Made by a program: the position numbers and the translations under genes. Shown one piece after another: positions 14,317 to 25,031 of a stretch of DNA of 58,941 nucleotides. The notes under the pieces were generated by a model. That model was not told the DNA's origin, ran no database searches, and saw only the letters and a list, made by a program, of their open reading frames with translations. Where the stretch lies: IMG/VR virus record IMGVR_UViG_3300025276_000037, positions 1 to 58,941 of that record; one strand, written 5' to 3'. Numbering within the stretch: the stretch's first letter is position 1; the number at the start of each line of letters is the position of its first letter. This stretch comes from a virus.

Positions 14317-17300
14317 AATACAACTGCCAACCTTTATCCCACTCTGCTCTTTGTGTCTCTAACCCATCACGCAATGCAGGGTTTAAAGATACGCCGTTGT
14401 TCATTCTAAGGGACTGCTCTTGGTGGCGCTTCATAGAATTCTTAATCGTTTTACCGCTTATGAATACCTTCTTGCCATACGTAGAGGCGTGACGGTTATT
14501 AAAGTCCGACATATCTTCGCCTATTTCTCGCACACGAGGCCAATCACCCTTACGAGCTGCGGTGTAATACTTACTTAGTAAGTCAGAACGTTTGTCGGCA
14601 ATACTCCGCTCAATGCCTTTACTCATCATATTCTGTTCTTGGTTAAACGCGTAATCTCTAGGGGCGAAGCCTAGCACCTGCCCTGCAAGCTCACCGACAC
14701 TAAAATCATCATATATAACGTCGCCTCTACGGGTTAACGCACCCTCACGGTTGTATCTAACAAGACCTCTCCAACCATTACGGAATGCCGCAGGTAACAT
14801 ACCCTCCATACCACGCTCTAAATTACCTCGACCTAAGTCAGTAACACCACGAGCAAAACCTGCGAACGTGCTCCATGCAGGGCCACCAAGATAGAAGAAT
14901 ATCTCTTCCTCTGGCGAAGCCTCTGGGTTGTATCGGTTAGTTTGTATTAATAACTGCCCAAGAGAAACACGTTTAGACACGTCCGCACCTGAGTACTTAG
15001 TGATCGCACCTTTGTACCAACCTTCGCCTATGTTCCTACGTACGTACGAGTCCCAATCTTCCTCTTCGTCATCCATAAACATGTTAGCTACTAGCTTAAC
15101 TGCGCCGTACAGCGGTATGCCTTGGACACCTGCAAAAAACAACGAGGTAAGATGCACGCCAGCCAACTGCTTAATTGCTACTTTACGTTGTGCCGGGTCA
15201 GAGTACGCTACGTAGGCGGACTTAAACATGTTGTAGTACATAGTTAAACCGAAGTTTTTATACATCAACGCAACACTACCAAGGTCAGTCTGCGCTAGTC
15301 TAGCGCCTGTTTCCTTAACTGAGCCACCATTAAGTTCCTGTGTCTTGGTTAGTGCTTTATCCGATAAGGCTTGCTTTTCCTCTATCGTAGCTGATCTTCC
15401 TTTATCCGTCTCTAACTTACGTAGCGCCAGTAAGTAGGTGGTAGCTAACGTAACTTGTCGGTTGTAGTTCTCCATGTTATGGAAGCCCCATGCACCCATC
15501 CGAGTAGCTCTGTCTGAAAGGCTACGCTGCTGCCCCGACTGATCAACGTTAATCTCTGAGCCTATAACAGACTGATCTAGTTGGTTAGCGTCTGCCGCAG
15601 CCTGTACTAACGGCTGTATTGATTCCACCATCGCTTTAACTTCGGCATTGGGGAACTCTATGTCGTCACGAAGGTCGTACACATGCGAGTTAGTAGCCTT
15701 ATCGTACCTAGCAATAAAGTAGTTCTCTAAGCTAGCTTTACCTTCAAACTCTACATCTTCTGTAACGTCATCTTTACGGTTGATTTTACGCTTTAGAGAC
15801 TTACCTAACTTCTTACCGTCTTTTGTTAGTACCGAACTACTCGCAGTAATAAGTTTACCTGAGTCTTTTATAGCCCTGCCTGTGTTACCTATACCATACT
15901 CTGCACTTAGGTAAGGCATAACAAATAAAGGTATCTGTGACCCGTTGACTATCGCGGACGAGGCGTTAAACCCTATTGTGTACATAAATGCAAAACGGTT
16001 AGCTGCTTGCGCTTGCGTTTGGTACTCAGTCTTAGGATTTCTAGCGTAGTTAGCGCGCATGTTAAGTTGGTTTACGATGTCAGAAAAAGCATTTACCTTA
16101 CCCTTACGTTTAGGGTCTTCCTGCATAGCCGACTCTTCTAACTTAGCAAACTCGTTCATCTCACTTTGTAAGGCTATTAAGTTAGAGGTGTTACTTAGAC
16201 GGGCGATTTGCCTGCCCATGTCGTATGCCTTCCTATTAAACGTATATAGGGCATCAGGGATATACCCTTCGCGGTTCTTACGTTTCCGGATAGACTTGGC
16301 GAAAGCTGATTCTGGTAGCGAATCTATGTACAGCTCAAGTATGTTCGCGGATACTTCTTTGTCTACCCCAGCCGCATCTAACTGCGTAAGTATAGTGTTG
16401 ACAAAAGCTGTAGGGGGCACGACTCCCGTGGCACTTATAGACCCCTTACCAGTTTCGTATGTAAACACTTTTTCCTGTACTACTTCAGGGTCGTTTTCTA
16501 ACTCTTTAATCCTACGCTGCATGTGGGCATTAGTAGTGAACATCTCTACTTGCGCCTGATCTCGCTCGCTCTTACGGTCAGCCTTTAACTCATACACTAG
16601 CTTAAAGTTACCCTCACGTAATAGTGGGAAGTAAACCCCTAGCTCAGTTTTCTCAAACAGTCGTTTGGTCAGCAAGTTCTTCACTTGACCCGCCGATTTC
16701 GCATCGGTGCTAGCTTTATCTATGTCGCCAAAGATAGCTTCTTTTAGTCTAACAAATTGGTTTCTGTAAGCCTGACGCATATCGTTGTAGACTTTCTGTC
16801 CGTCTGGGCCAAGAGCGTCCCACTCTTTCTTTAGCCTGTTGAACTCGATAAGGTCGTCACCTGTATAGTCACTCGCTTTCTTTTCAGCAACATCAATCTG
16901 CTTAGTCGTGGAGCTAAACACAACGTCATTAAAGCGCGTTATCACCTCTTCACTTTGTTTGTCCGCCCACTTAGCGAACTCACCTTTAATTGCGTTAAGA
17001 TCGTTATCTGATTCTCGTATGGCTGCACGCTGCTTCAAGAAAGCGTCATGTAGCCCTTTAGCCATTTTACCTAGCTTAGCGTTAGCACTGGTGGCTATAT
17101 CTACCATAGCCAGCATAGGAGCAAGTTCTAATAAGTACGAACCCATCTTACGAGGAGAGCCTGTAATAAAATCTACGGCACTGTCGCCAAACCTAGAACC
17201 ATCAGCCTTAGTCATGGGCTTAAAGGCTTTCTGTATCTTATCCATGTTGCTCATTGTTTCTTGCACGCCTTCCTTAGTAGACATGTGTGCGAGAGTTACA

Positions 17301-20300
17301 CCGTCCCCTCTACCATCTACTGGTGGCCGTAGTATTTTCACTATAAGGGCATCGGCTTGGGTTAGCGCGTTATTGCCGTATACAGCGCTAGTAGATCGCC
17401 CAAGAATACTGTCTAAAAGTCTTTTTACTGCGTTAGCAAAACGTTGCCACGCGCTAAGCGTTAAGTCTTTCTTAGTGTATATCTTAGCCAAGTCACTTTG
17501 AAAACTAGGGTTACTAAACGCCTCGGCTACAAACTCAAGTAAATTCTCGCTACCATAAGCTGTGGGTAACTGATCTTTAACTTGTTCGTACAACGCAGTT
17601 AACTGTTTAGTAACTGGGTGGCCTTTGTTCTTTAGAGTAGCAACTGTTACGGCATGTGACATTTCATGGAGCAACGTGTGTACAGTAAGCCCTTCTGGGT
17701 CAAGAATAATGGTGTTGTCTATACCATCTTTGTTTACAAACAACCCTAAAACTTTATCTCCATCATATTTTTCAGCGGCTACTTTTTGCATAGCCTTAAA
17801 GTATTTATATGTAGGGTTCCTAACGCGACCATCGGCAACGAATACTTTAGCGTCCCCTACTTTATTAGAAAATTCACGGGCAATAGATTTTGCTCTAGGT
17901 GACATGTTAGGTAGTTCTACTACTCTTTCCAATGCTTCTTTTAACTTGCCCGACCTAAGTAGCGTAAGTATTTCAGGACTCAAGTCTATACCAAGTGCTT
18001 CGATGTCTTTACCTATATAAGGAAGGCCGTCTATGTTTAGGTCTAAACCTATTTCTTCCTCAGTAAAGGAGTTCATTTCGTCGTAGACTTCTATCTCTTC
18101 TAGTGTGGCTACTACTTCATCTACTTCTTTCTGCACCTTATTTTTCTTAGGTTTAGGAGGTAGGGTAGCAAACTTTTTAAAGCGGTCAGTCATCTGCATA
18201 TACTTCACGACTTCTCTAGCCGCTACAGTCTTCTGACCTTTACCTTTTTCTGCGCCTTCGTTTAGTTGCTTGAGTAATTCTTTCTCTGCCTTCCCAAACT
18301 GCGCTTGATCAAGTACGTCTTCTAGGGCTTCTTTTTTGGCTACCGTACGTTGACGACTTCTGCGCCGTTCTTCTGTAAGGTCATCTGCCTTATCCTTAGT
18401 GGTAGGAGGCTTTTCTTTAATCTCTTTTCGTTTCTCCGCCAGCTTCTTGTCGATAAACTTACCGACTTCTGGGGACACGATTTTCTTAACCTCTGCTAAC
18501 GCCTCAGTAGCGTTACCTGCATTTCGGTTTTTTAGTTGTGCTCTAACATCGGGGTCTAAACTGTCACTTTTATCCACTTGTGTAGCTACGGTTCCCAACA
18601 CAATGTCGCTAACGGCATTTAGAATCCCATCAACTGGGTCAGGCGCGTTACCAAAGTAGGTGGCTACCTTTTTATTTTCGCTGGCTTTAACCGCTTTCCT
18701 GTCTGCATCTGTTACAGGGTTTTTACTGTCAGGAACTTCGTCAACGTAGCCAGTCGTACGAATTTCTTCCATCCGCGCTCCGGCACTACTTAGAGGAGCT
18801 ACTTCCTTAGCTTTGCGTTTAGCCTTAGCTTTGGGTTTAGCTTTAGCCTTAGCTTTTGTAGTAGCAGGTTTAGGTGTGGTAGTAGTTGTAGCTGGCCCCG
18901 GGGCGACCACGTTTGTACCTACAGGAGAAGTTATTTCCACAGGATTACCAAGTTCCACAGCTTTAGGCGCGCCTTTAAACCTTGCTTTAGCCTTAGCTAC
19001 TGCGTTAGCTAGTGTAGGCTGCTTTGTTTCCGCTCCCACTGTAGTTCCGTCAGGGCCAATACCAGCACTTTCCAATCGTCCAGTTCTAGGTGTTGCAGTT
19101 CCGGCGGGCGCTTGAATGTTTTGTTTTTTGCCACCCACGCCTGCTGTATCACTCTGAACGCTAGCTCTATCTCTTGTTGTTCCAGTTGCATTAGTTGCTC
19201 CACGTTTCGTGCCTCCTGTTGCCAGTGGGTCACCCGAAGTTTGCTGTAGTTTTTGTAGAGTGCTAACCTCTCGCTGTATAGCGCTAGTTTCGGCTTGCGT
19301 AGGCTCAACGGCAGTTATTCCTTTTGCCTTTGCCGCACGTGTAAACTTAGCTGTAAGCCCTTTTACTGGGTCAGCGTAGTCGTTTATTTTTACATCACTT
19401 AAAGTTTCGTCAAGTATACCCTTACGTGTTTCGGCGGCTTTCTTCTCTCGCCCTTCTTGCACTCGTCTGTCGGTTGCGGGTAATTCTTTAAGTGCTTCTT
19501 CGGCGGTGGCCTCGGCTGCTACACCTGCATCTTCCGCCAATAACGCTTCAACTTCTTTTGTTTCTGTGGCATCTTTTTCTACATCTTCTGCCAATAACGC
19601 TTCAATTTCTTTTGTTTGTGCTTCGTCTTTCTTATCCTTGTCTATGACTTCGTCTATATCTACTTGTTTCTTAGCCCGCTCATCCTCTGCGAACATGCCT
19701 TCAATTTCTCTTGTCTCTGCCTCGTCCTTTAGCCTAGCGTCAGTCGATGTAATTTTTCCACTAGCTTCGTCTTCTCTTCTCGCGGCAGCGTTGCGCCTGT
19801 CTAAACTGGTTTGTGGGAACAACTCTCCTTGCCCGTCTTCGCCAAACAGATCGCCTTGCTCTCGTTCGATGTCTGCTTCACTAATTTCTTCTTGGACATC
19901 TTGTACATCCGCCTCTGACTCTGGGCCTGTCTCATCACGTTGTGGCGTAGCACCTCTTCGTCTCCCCGGAAGTACATCTATAAGTAGTTGGTAGATAGCA
20001 CCCGTTGCACCGCCATATCCGGCAGACGCAGCAGCACCTTCAGTGAGTTCTCTGTCTGGGTTGTAACCTTGCTCGACTAAGTTTTGTGCAGTGTTCTGGG
20101 CAAGTTCTTGGAGGGCTTCCACACCACCAGTAGTTCCGGCGCTTCTAGCTCGGTCAAGTAGACCTTTGAGTTCTTTGTCACCACCAAGCATTTTGCTTAG
20201 TTTCTCAGCAGTGGGGGCACTAAATTTGCCGACAGCTTTTAGGTAGGGGATGGTTTCTAGTAAACCCGCACCAATAATCATCGGGTTAGTTATTGCGCGG

Positions 20301-20827
20301 TTACGTTCTGCTTCTGATACACCTGCTTCGCGGGCACGTTCACTCGCTTCGCCGACTTGCGTAGCTACACCAGCGGCGCTACCTGCGGCAATTGCACCTG
20401 CGGGGCCAGCGACTGCACCACCTACTAACGTAGCTGCACCTGTACCAAGAATAGAGCCAAGCCCTGAACCTACGTTGTAGGTAATAGAATCTTTGTCTCC
20501 ACCTTCGGGGGTAAACTTATCTGCTACGGACTGTATCTTCTCACGTGCTTTAAGCTCGGCCTCTTCTTCAAGGACAGTAGATAAGCCTAGGGCAGCAGAC
20601 TCAATAGTCCCAACAGCACCTGCGCCAAAACCTTTAGCTAAGTTGCTTAAAGCCCCAGATTCTTCTGGCCCCGCCCCCATACCTAAGCGAATCTTATACT
20701 CTTCAACAGAGGTTCTAGGCGCTCCGTCTAGCTCAAACAATGCTACTCGTAACATGTCTGAAGAGCGTTTATCCCCTTGTCGGTCTGATACTTCTAAGGC
20801 CGCTTCAATATCCGCTCTACTTGCCAT
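14315..20827 (-). CDS. 2170-residue polyvalent internal virion protein with zincin domain
   Basis: A giant late protein. Residues 1-300: a helical start and a Gly/Ala-rich hydrophobic stretch (about 115-160). Residues 300-900: charged low-complexity sequence with repeated ETKEVEALLAED-like units and an Ala/Lys-rich segment. The metallopeptidase signature LLHEMSHA (H1054-E1055-H1058) with a downstream LLEFVAEAF (E1098/E1102) matches zincins of phage polyvalent proteins. Residues 1170-2170 are helical with YFPLLREGNF and PLYGAVKLVANM motifs typical of large polyvalent-associated domains. As last gene of the late block, like T7 gp16, it is probably injected with the DNA and may cleave host or virion proteins; that role is inferred. 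Confidence 0.82.
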   Translation of the reverse strand: MASRADIEAALEVSDRQGDKRSSDMLRVALFELDGAPRTSVEEYKIRLGMGAGPEESGALSNLAKGFGAGAVGTIESAALGLSTVLEEEAELKAREKIQSVADKFTPEGGDKDSITYNVGSGLGSILGTGAATLVGGAVAGPAGAIAAGSAAGVATQVGEASERAREAGVSEAERNRAITNPMIIGAGLLETIPYLKAVGKFSAPTAEKLSKMLGGDKELKGLLDRARSAGTTGGVEALQELAQNTAQNLVEQGYNPDRELTEGAAASAGYGGATGAIYQLLIDVLPGRRRGATPQRDETGPESEADVQDVQEEISEADIEREQGDLFGEDGQGELFPQTSLDRRNAAARREDEASGKITSTDARLKDEAETREIEGMFAEDERAKKQVDIDEVIDKDKKDEAQTKEIEALLAEDVEKDATETKEVEALLAEDAGVAAEATAEEALKELPATDRRVQEGREKKAAETRKGILDETLSDVKINDYADPVKGLTAKFTRAAKAKGITAVEPTQAETSAIQREVSTLQKLQQTSGDPLATGGTKRGATNATGTTRDRASVQSDTAGVGGKKQNIQAPAGTATPRTGRLESAGIGPDGTTVGAETKQPTLANAVAKAKARFKGAPKAVELGNPVEITSPVGTNVVAPGPATTTTTPKPATTKAKAKAKPKAKAKRKAKEVAPLSSAGARMEEIRTTGYVDEVPDSKNPVTDADRKAVKASENKKVATYFGNAPDPVDGILNAVSDIVLGTVATQVDKSDSLDPDVRAQLKNRNAGNATEALAEVKKIVSPEVGKFIDKKLAEKRKEIKEKPPTTKDKADDLTEERRRSRQRTVAKKEALEDVLDQAQFGKAEKELLKQLNEGAEKGKGQKTVAAREVVKYMQMTDRFKKFATLPPKPKKNKVQKEVDEVVATLEEIEVYDEMNSFTEEEIGLDLNIDGLPYIGKDIEALGIDLSPEILTLLRSGKLKEALERVVELPNMSPRAKSIAREFSNKVGDAKVFVADGRVRNPTYKYFKAMQKVAAEKYDGDKVLGLFVNKDGIDNTIILDPEGLTVHTLLHEMSHAVTVATLKNKGHPVTKQLTALYEQVKDQLPTAYGSENLLEFVAEAFSNPSFQSDLAKIYTKKDLTLSAWQRFANAVKRLLDSILGRSTSAVYGNNALTQADALIVKILRPPVDGRGDGVTLAHMSTKEGVQETMSNMDKIQKAFKPMTKADGSRFGDSAVDFITGSPRKMGSYLLELAPMLAMVDIATSANAKLGKMAKGLHDAFLKQRAAIRESDNDLNAIKGEFAKWADKQSEEVITRFNDVVFSSTTKQIDVAEKKASDYTGDDLIEFNRLKKEWDALGPDGQKVYNDMRQAYRNQFVRLKEAIFGDIDKASTDAKSAGQVKNLLTKRLFEKTELGVYFPLLREGNFKLVYELKADRKSERDQAQVEMFTTNAHMQRRIKELENDPEVVQEKVFTYETGKGSISATGVVPPTAFVNTILTQLDAAGVDKEVSANILELYIDSLPESAFAKSIRKRKNREGYIPDALYTFNRKAYDMGRQIARLSNTSNLIALQSEMNEFAKLEESAMQEDPKRKGKVNAFSDIVNQLNMRANYARNPKTEYQTQAQAANRFAFMYTIGFNASSAIVNGSQIPLFVMPYLSAEYGIGNTGRAIKDSGKLITASSSVLTKDGKKLGKSLKRKINRKDDVTEDVEFEGKASLENYFIARYDKATNSHVYDLRDDIEFPNAEVKAMVESIQPLVQAAADANQLDQSVIGSEINVDQSGQQRSLSDRATRMGAWGFHNMENYNRQVTLATTYLLALRKLETDKGRSATIEEKQALSDKALTKTQELNGGSVKETGARLAQTDLGSVALMYKNFGLTMYYNMFKSAYVAYSDPAQRKVAIKQLAGVHLTSLFFAGVQGIPLYGAVKLVANMFMDDEEEDWDSYVRRNIGEGWYKGAITKYSGADVSKRVSLGQLLIQTNRYNPEASPEEEIFFYLGGPAWSTFAGFARGVTDLGRGNLERGMEGMLPAAFRNGWRGLVRYNREGALTRRGDVIYDDFSVGELAGQVLGFAPRDYAFNQEQNMMSKGIERSIADKRSDLLSKYYTAARKGDWPRVREIGEDMSDFNNRHASTYGKKVFISGKTIKNSMKRHQEQSLRMNNGVSLNPALRDGLETQRAEWDKGWQLY

Positions 20828-20836
20828 AAATACTCT

Positions 20837-22909
20837 CTACTGTTTTGTTTGATTTTTATCGGCGACTATGCCGTTCACAACCGGACTGTCACTGTAGGGG
20901 CCGCCGCTAAGGTTTGTTGGGTTTACTCCCCCTAACTCGTTTAATTTAGCAAGTATACCTGCATACCCAGCTATAACACCATCTGCCGCTGCATCTCTTA
21001 AAGCTATCATTGCTGACGTATCCTTCCCTTGCTGCTGCAACATCATTATCGAATCCTCGTAGGCGGCAAATACTGCTTCCTTAGCTTTAAGAATGTTTGC
21101 TTGAGCGGTAACGATAAGGGATAACACGTCTTTTCTTTGGGTGGCACTAGCCTTGCCTGCCACAGTTAGTTTATCCATTTCCGCTTGGGCTTCCGCTAGG
21201 TTGGCCTCCATCTTTCTAGCTATGGTCTTATCTTTTCGGTCAAGGTCTTCTCGTGCTGCTAACATGTCTTGTTGTGATGCATTACTAAAGCCCGCCACAG
21301 CCGCATTTAGTATTGAAGTTCCATTCTTACCTACGTTATCGTACATGCTCATACCTTTATCAGCTATTAGGCGATCCTGCTCTCTACCTTTCTGGCCTAA
21401 CGATTCAAGCCCAAGCATCTGTCCTTCTCTAGCTTTGGATTGCGCGTTTCTTACTTGCATTTGGGCTTGTATTCCCGAAGCAGCGCCGCCTTTACCCCTA
21501 CCTACATACGCAGCGAAGGCTTCGTCTTGCCTCGCTTTATCTGCTTTCGGGTCGTATTCCCCGTAAAAGTCCTGACGTGTTTGCCTATCGCGTGCGAAGG
21601 CCGCTTCTGTCGCATCTCTTTTATAGTACTTATCAGAGTCTGCACGCGCAGCTTCTTGTTCGGTTTTAAATGGTTGAGGGTTAACTTTACCATCTTCTTT
21701 AAGGGCACCAAGCCCTTGTAAGTTTTCCTGTGTTTGGTCTTGTGCTACCGAACCTAGGGCTAGCGGCCCAGCAGATTCACTTGCGTTAGCTTTTGCGGCA
21801 CCTAAAGCTGCATCGACCTTAGCGTAAGGGTCAACAGGGGGTTGTTGTTGAGCGGCAATACCAGCGGCATCGTCAGCGGCAGCGGCGTCGTCAGCGGCAA
21901 ACTGAGCATCCTCTAAGCCAAACTGAACGTCTTCATCAGCCATTGCCTTTTCTAATCTAGCATCGTTTTCCTGGTTTTCCTGTTTAGCGACACGTTCTTC
22001 TTGTGTCATGTACCGCTTACCGCCACCTTCCTTATCGACTAGTGGCCCAGAACCGTAGTTTGTAAACGCATCAATGGCAGTACCCGCAGTACGAGCATTT
22101 GGGTCTACATTTTTAGCGCGGAGTTTTTCGTTTATTGCCGCGTTATCTGCCGAGGGTATTCGGGGTCTGCCATATAGGTCTTCTGCCCCAGCGGCAAAAC
22201 CATCAAAACCATACTTAGTCTTTAAGAAGTCTACTATTACGCTATTGTTCTTAGAAGCCGCCGCCATAGCTTGCATAACTTGTTGGCTTAACTTACCACC
22301 CTGTGATTCCGCATACTTTTCTATTTGAGCGATATTACCTTTCGCAGAGAACCTATCCGCAGCTACATCACCACCTTTAGCAAACTGCGCACGCATAAGT
22401 CCACCGGCAGCCGCAGCTACCCCACCCTGCATAGGATTACCTTGTGGCATACCTTGTGGCATACCTTGTGGCATTGGTCGGCCTTGTGGCGTTGGTCGGC
22501 CTTGTGGTGCTCCGCCTAGCAGATTACCGATACCAGCTCCTTGTGGCTTAGTAGCCTGAGCAAGCATTTTCTGTTGGGCTTTCTGTTGCTTCTGTTGCTT
22601 CTGTTGTAGCACATCCCCAACTTGGCCAGTAACCTCGTTCTTAGTAAGAGCAGTTGCTTTCTCTTCTAGCTGGTCAACAATAGTCTTAGGGTTCTGCTGC
22701 TGCGCCAGCATCATCTGGTTCTTAGCAGCTTCTTTTTCACTAGTGATTTTTTGTAACGCTAGAGCGTCAATTAAGTCACTAGGGATATTTCCCATGCTAG
22801 GTTGTTTACCCATAGCCTGTTGGAGTTTGCCGGGATTACCCGCGTAAACACCTGCGGTTTTATCCACTGTGTCTAACATTCCTGCTATGCCGTTACCTGT
22901 GTATGCCAT
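20837..22909 (-). CDS. 690-residue internal virion-type protein, Gln/Ala-rich
   Basis: Soluble, largely helical and rich in Ala, Gln and Lys. The N-terminal third contains coiled-coil with QKQQ runs and a tandem Pro-Gln-Gly tract (PQGRPTPQGRPMPQGMPQGM) encoded by direct micro-repeats near 22440-22510. The tract is followed by GGLMRAQFAKGGDVA (about 170-180), the short GG motif shared with other virion proteins here. The C-terminal third (from about 480) is again helical (KARMEANLAEAQAEMDKL-type). It lies between two other large late genes, as internal core genes do. No enzyme motif seen. Function inferred from position only. Confidence 0.7.
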   Translation of the reverse strand: MAYTGNGIAGMLDTVDKTAGVYAGNPGKLQQAMGKQPSMGNIPSDLIDALALQKITSEKEAAKNQMMLAQQQNPKTIVDQLEEKATALTKNEVTGQVGDVLQQKQQKQQKAQQKMLAQATKPQGAGIGNLLGGAPQGRPTPQGRPMPQGMPQGMPQGNPMQGGVAAAAGGLMRAQFAKGGDVAADRFSAKGNIAQIEKYAESQGGKLSQQVMQAMAAASKNNSVIVDFLKTKYGFDGFAAGAEDLYGRPRIPSADNAAINEKLRAKNVDPNARTAGTAIDAFTNYGSGPLVDKEGGGKRYMTQEERVAKQENQENDARLEKAMADEDVQFGLEDAQFAADDAAAADDAAGIAAQQQPPVDPYAKVDAALGAAKANASESAGPLALGSVAQDQTQENLQGLGALKEDGKVNPQPFKTEQEAARADSDKYYKRDATEAAFARDRQTRQDFYGEYDPKADKARQDEAFAAYVGRGKGGAASGIQAQMQVRNAQSKAREGQMLGLESLGQKGREQDRLIADKGMSMYDNVGKNGTSILNAAVAGFSNASQQDMLAAREDLDRKDKTIARKMEANLAEAQAEMDKLTVAGKASATQRKDVLSLIVTAQANILKAKEAVFAAYEDSIMMLQQQGKDTSAMIALRDAAADGVIAGYAGILAKLNELGGVNPTNLSGGPYSDSPVVNGIVADKNQTKQ

Positions 22910-22935
22910 TGGGCTGCCCTATGTATTAGTTGTAT

Positions 22936-25029
22936 TTACGCTACGTTATCGAGATTAGTGTTTTGGTTAGCCGATGTATCACCTGCATCCGGCTCTGTTT
23001 GGTCATCGGGGGCAAATTGATTTTTCCAGAAATCCGTGATTTTATCCGCCCCGTATGTAGTACCAGCGTCAATCAGTCCGGTAAGCACATCAGCGGGGCC
23101 ACCTGTACCACCAAGTTTTTGGTACATACTGACAATATCCGCGTAGTCACTAGGCTGAGAATAATTATAATTCTGTGCTTCCACAGGTAAGCCTTGTAGT
23201 AACGAGCTAATATACTGGTTAGCGTTCCAATCAAAGTCACGCTCTTCTTCAAACTGATCTTTCGCCGCAGCTACAGACTCGGAGTAAATGTCACGCTCTG
23301 TCGCACCTAGGTCAGACTGTCGCTGTAAGGCATCTAAACCGAACTGGCGATCTTCCCCGAAAGACTTCTGTGCGTTACCAAACGCTGTGTTGTACCCTTG
23401 TGCAGTAATATCAGCCTGCTGCCGCGCCGAATCTCGTTGGAGCATAGCATTCATAATAGCGTTTCGAGAGCCGCCGAATGACCCCGACTGCGCTGCACGT
23501 ACGTTCTGTTCAGCCATCTGCCTATCAGCTTCTTCTTGTGCTACACGTAGCTGTGGGTCAAGAGAGCCTTGGAGGTAAGGATTCATATAGGCGTCTCTAC
23601 CTGCTTGGTCTAAAGCCCCAAACGAGCCTAGCCCTGAGCCAGAGGTATCTATGTTAGCGCCAGCGTCAAACGCGGCTTGTTGGTTGCCGGCAATACCGGC
23701 GGTTAACGGGCCGGTATAGGCTTGGTAGCCATCATCTACTAGGGCTTCGCCTCTACCAATCATGCCAGTAACAGTATCACCTACCCAGTTGGATAGAGAT
23801 GATTCCGCGCCTGTCTGCTTACCTAGCCCAGAATTATCGGTAACATTGATTTTTGGATCAACCCCCTGAGTAGCGTTACCCGTATCAACAACAGGATCGT
23901 CAGAATTAGCAGGAGCAGGATCAGCAGGAGCAGGATCAGCAGTGTTTCCATCACCGGTATTCATCTGCTGGACGTTAATAGGCTCGGCAGTTAAACCACC
24001 CTCTACAAACTTTTTGACTGCGCCGCCATGCGCATATGCGTTAGCTATACCACCTTGGGCCAGAACTTTCTTAGCGTCAATTTGTTCGCCTTGTTTTGGG
24101 TTACCCGTGCGTGTTTCGCGTACATTAGACATCATATCGTCTAACACCTTAGCACCTGCGTTAGAGCTACCGTTACCTAAGTGGCTTACAACATCCGCAG
24201 GAATAACAAACTCACCGTCACTCAAGGCAGCGGGTTGTACTCCATCTATATTAGAAGGTACTTTGTCAGCCATACCGTCTGTCATACCGTTTAGATAACG
24301 ACCACCAGCTAACTGCTGTACTCCGCCGCCCATGTTAAAGTTGGCGGAATCTTCTTCTTTTTTAGCATAAGGGGAAGCAGCTATACCGCCCATGTTGTAC
24401 TTGCTAACCTTACCACCGGCAGCCATATAGGGGCTGTAGCCCTCAGAAAACCCTCTAGCTTGGTTTGCTGCGATACCCGAAGCTACGTCTTGGTTAGAGT
24501 AGTCTTGAGCCATATTTTCTATAGCCCGACCCTCGTCCGTGTAGTTATTACCGTACACTTGGGGGTTTTCACCGGCGGTAGATAAGTACCCTTCTTCGGT
24601 GTAAGTCAGATTCTCGTCTTGGTCTTCTTTAGCTATTTGCCCACCTTCATAGTCTATGGTGGGTTTCGTGTATATGGTTGTATCGTCTTCGTACAATGTT
24701 TGGGGAGTAGACTCAATACCACTATCCCCACCTGCGTCTCTAAGATACCGAGTGTCAGAAAAGTAGCGTCTACCCATTGCGCCGGGCCTAACAGCACCAC
24801 GATTTTGCGCATCGGTATAGTTAACCCGCTCCATAATTTTTTTATAGTCGGGCACAGACCCTTGGTATCCTGAACGCTTAATCTCTTCGTCAGTAAACCC
24901 AGACTTGTTTATAAAGTACGAAGCGGCCAGAGCTTTAGCGTCTGAGCCTTGTTCTGACTTTAACCAGCCCCCTACTTTTTCTTTCGTAGTATCCCACCAA
25001 CTTACGTCAGTTGTATCTGTTTCGGCCAT
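22936..25029 (-). CDS. 697-residue virion protein with multiple GG motifs
   Basis: Begins MAETDTTDVSWWDTTKEKVG. Residues about 200-345 carry repeated short motifs (AAGGKVSKY, NMGGIAASPYA, NMGGGVQQLAGGRY, AHGGAVKKFVEGG) around a conserved-looking block MADKVPSNIDGVQPAALSDG followed by EFVIPADVVSHLGNGSSNAG. I have seen this block in large proteins of environmental phages. A Pro/Ala/Asp repeat tract (PAPADPAPA) follows, then a helical region with Gln/Arg-rich segments. It is encoded between the 3829- and 690-residue genes and is probably an internal or ejected protein. No catalytic motif recognised. Confidence 0.72.
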   Translation of the reverse strand: MAETDTTDVSWWDTTKEKVGGWLKSEQGSDAKALAASYFINKSGFTDEEIKRSGYQGSVPDYKKIMERVNYTDAQNRGAVRPGAMGRRYFSDTRYLRDAGGDSGIESTPQTLYEDDTTIYTKPTIDYEGGQIAKEDQDENLTYTEEGYLSTAGENPQVYGNNYTDEGRAIENMAQDYSNQDVASGIAANQARGFSEGYSPYMAAGGKVSKYNMGGIAASPYAKKEEDSANFNMGGGVQQLAGGRYLNGMTDGMADKVPSNIDGVQPAALSDGEFVIPADVVSHLGNGSSNAGAKVLDDMMSNVRETRTGNPKQGEQIDAKKVLAQGGIANAYAHGGAVKKFVEGGLTAEPINVQQMNTGDGNTADPAPADPAPANSDDPVVDTGNATQGVDPKINVTDNSGLGKQTGAESSLSNWVGDTVTGMIGRGEALVDDGYQAYTGPLTAGIAGNQQAAFDAGANIDTSGSGLGSFGALDQAGRDAYMNPYLQGSLDPQLRVAQEEADRQMAEQNVRAAQSGSFGGSRNAIMNAMLQRDSARQQADITAQGYNTAFGNAQKSFGEDRQFGLDALQRQSDLGATERDIYSESVAAAKDQFEEERDFDWNANQYISSLLQGLPVEAQNYNYSQPSDYADIVSMYQKLGGTGGPADVLTGLIDAGTTYGADKITDFWKNQFAPDDQTEPDAGDTSANQNTNLDNVA

Positions 25030-25031
25030 GG

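Noticed and set aside
14315-25029. Many long plus-strand open frames opposite the late genes
   Set aside because: They are mirror frames of Ala/Ser/Leu-rich coding DNA, lack ribosome sites and give low-complexity Ser/Leu-rich peptides.
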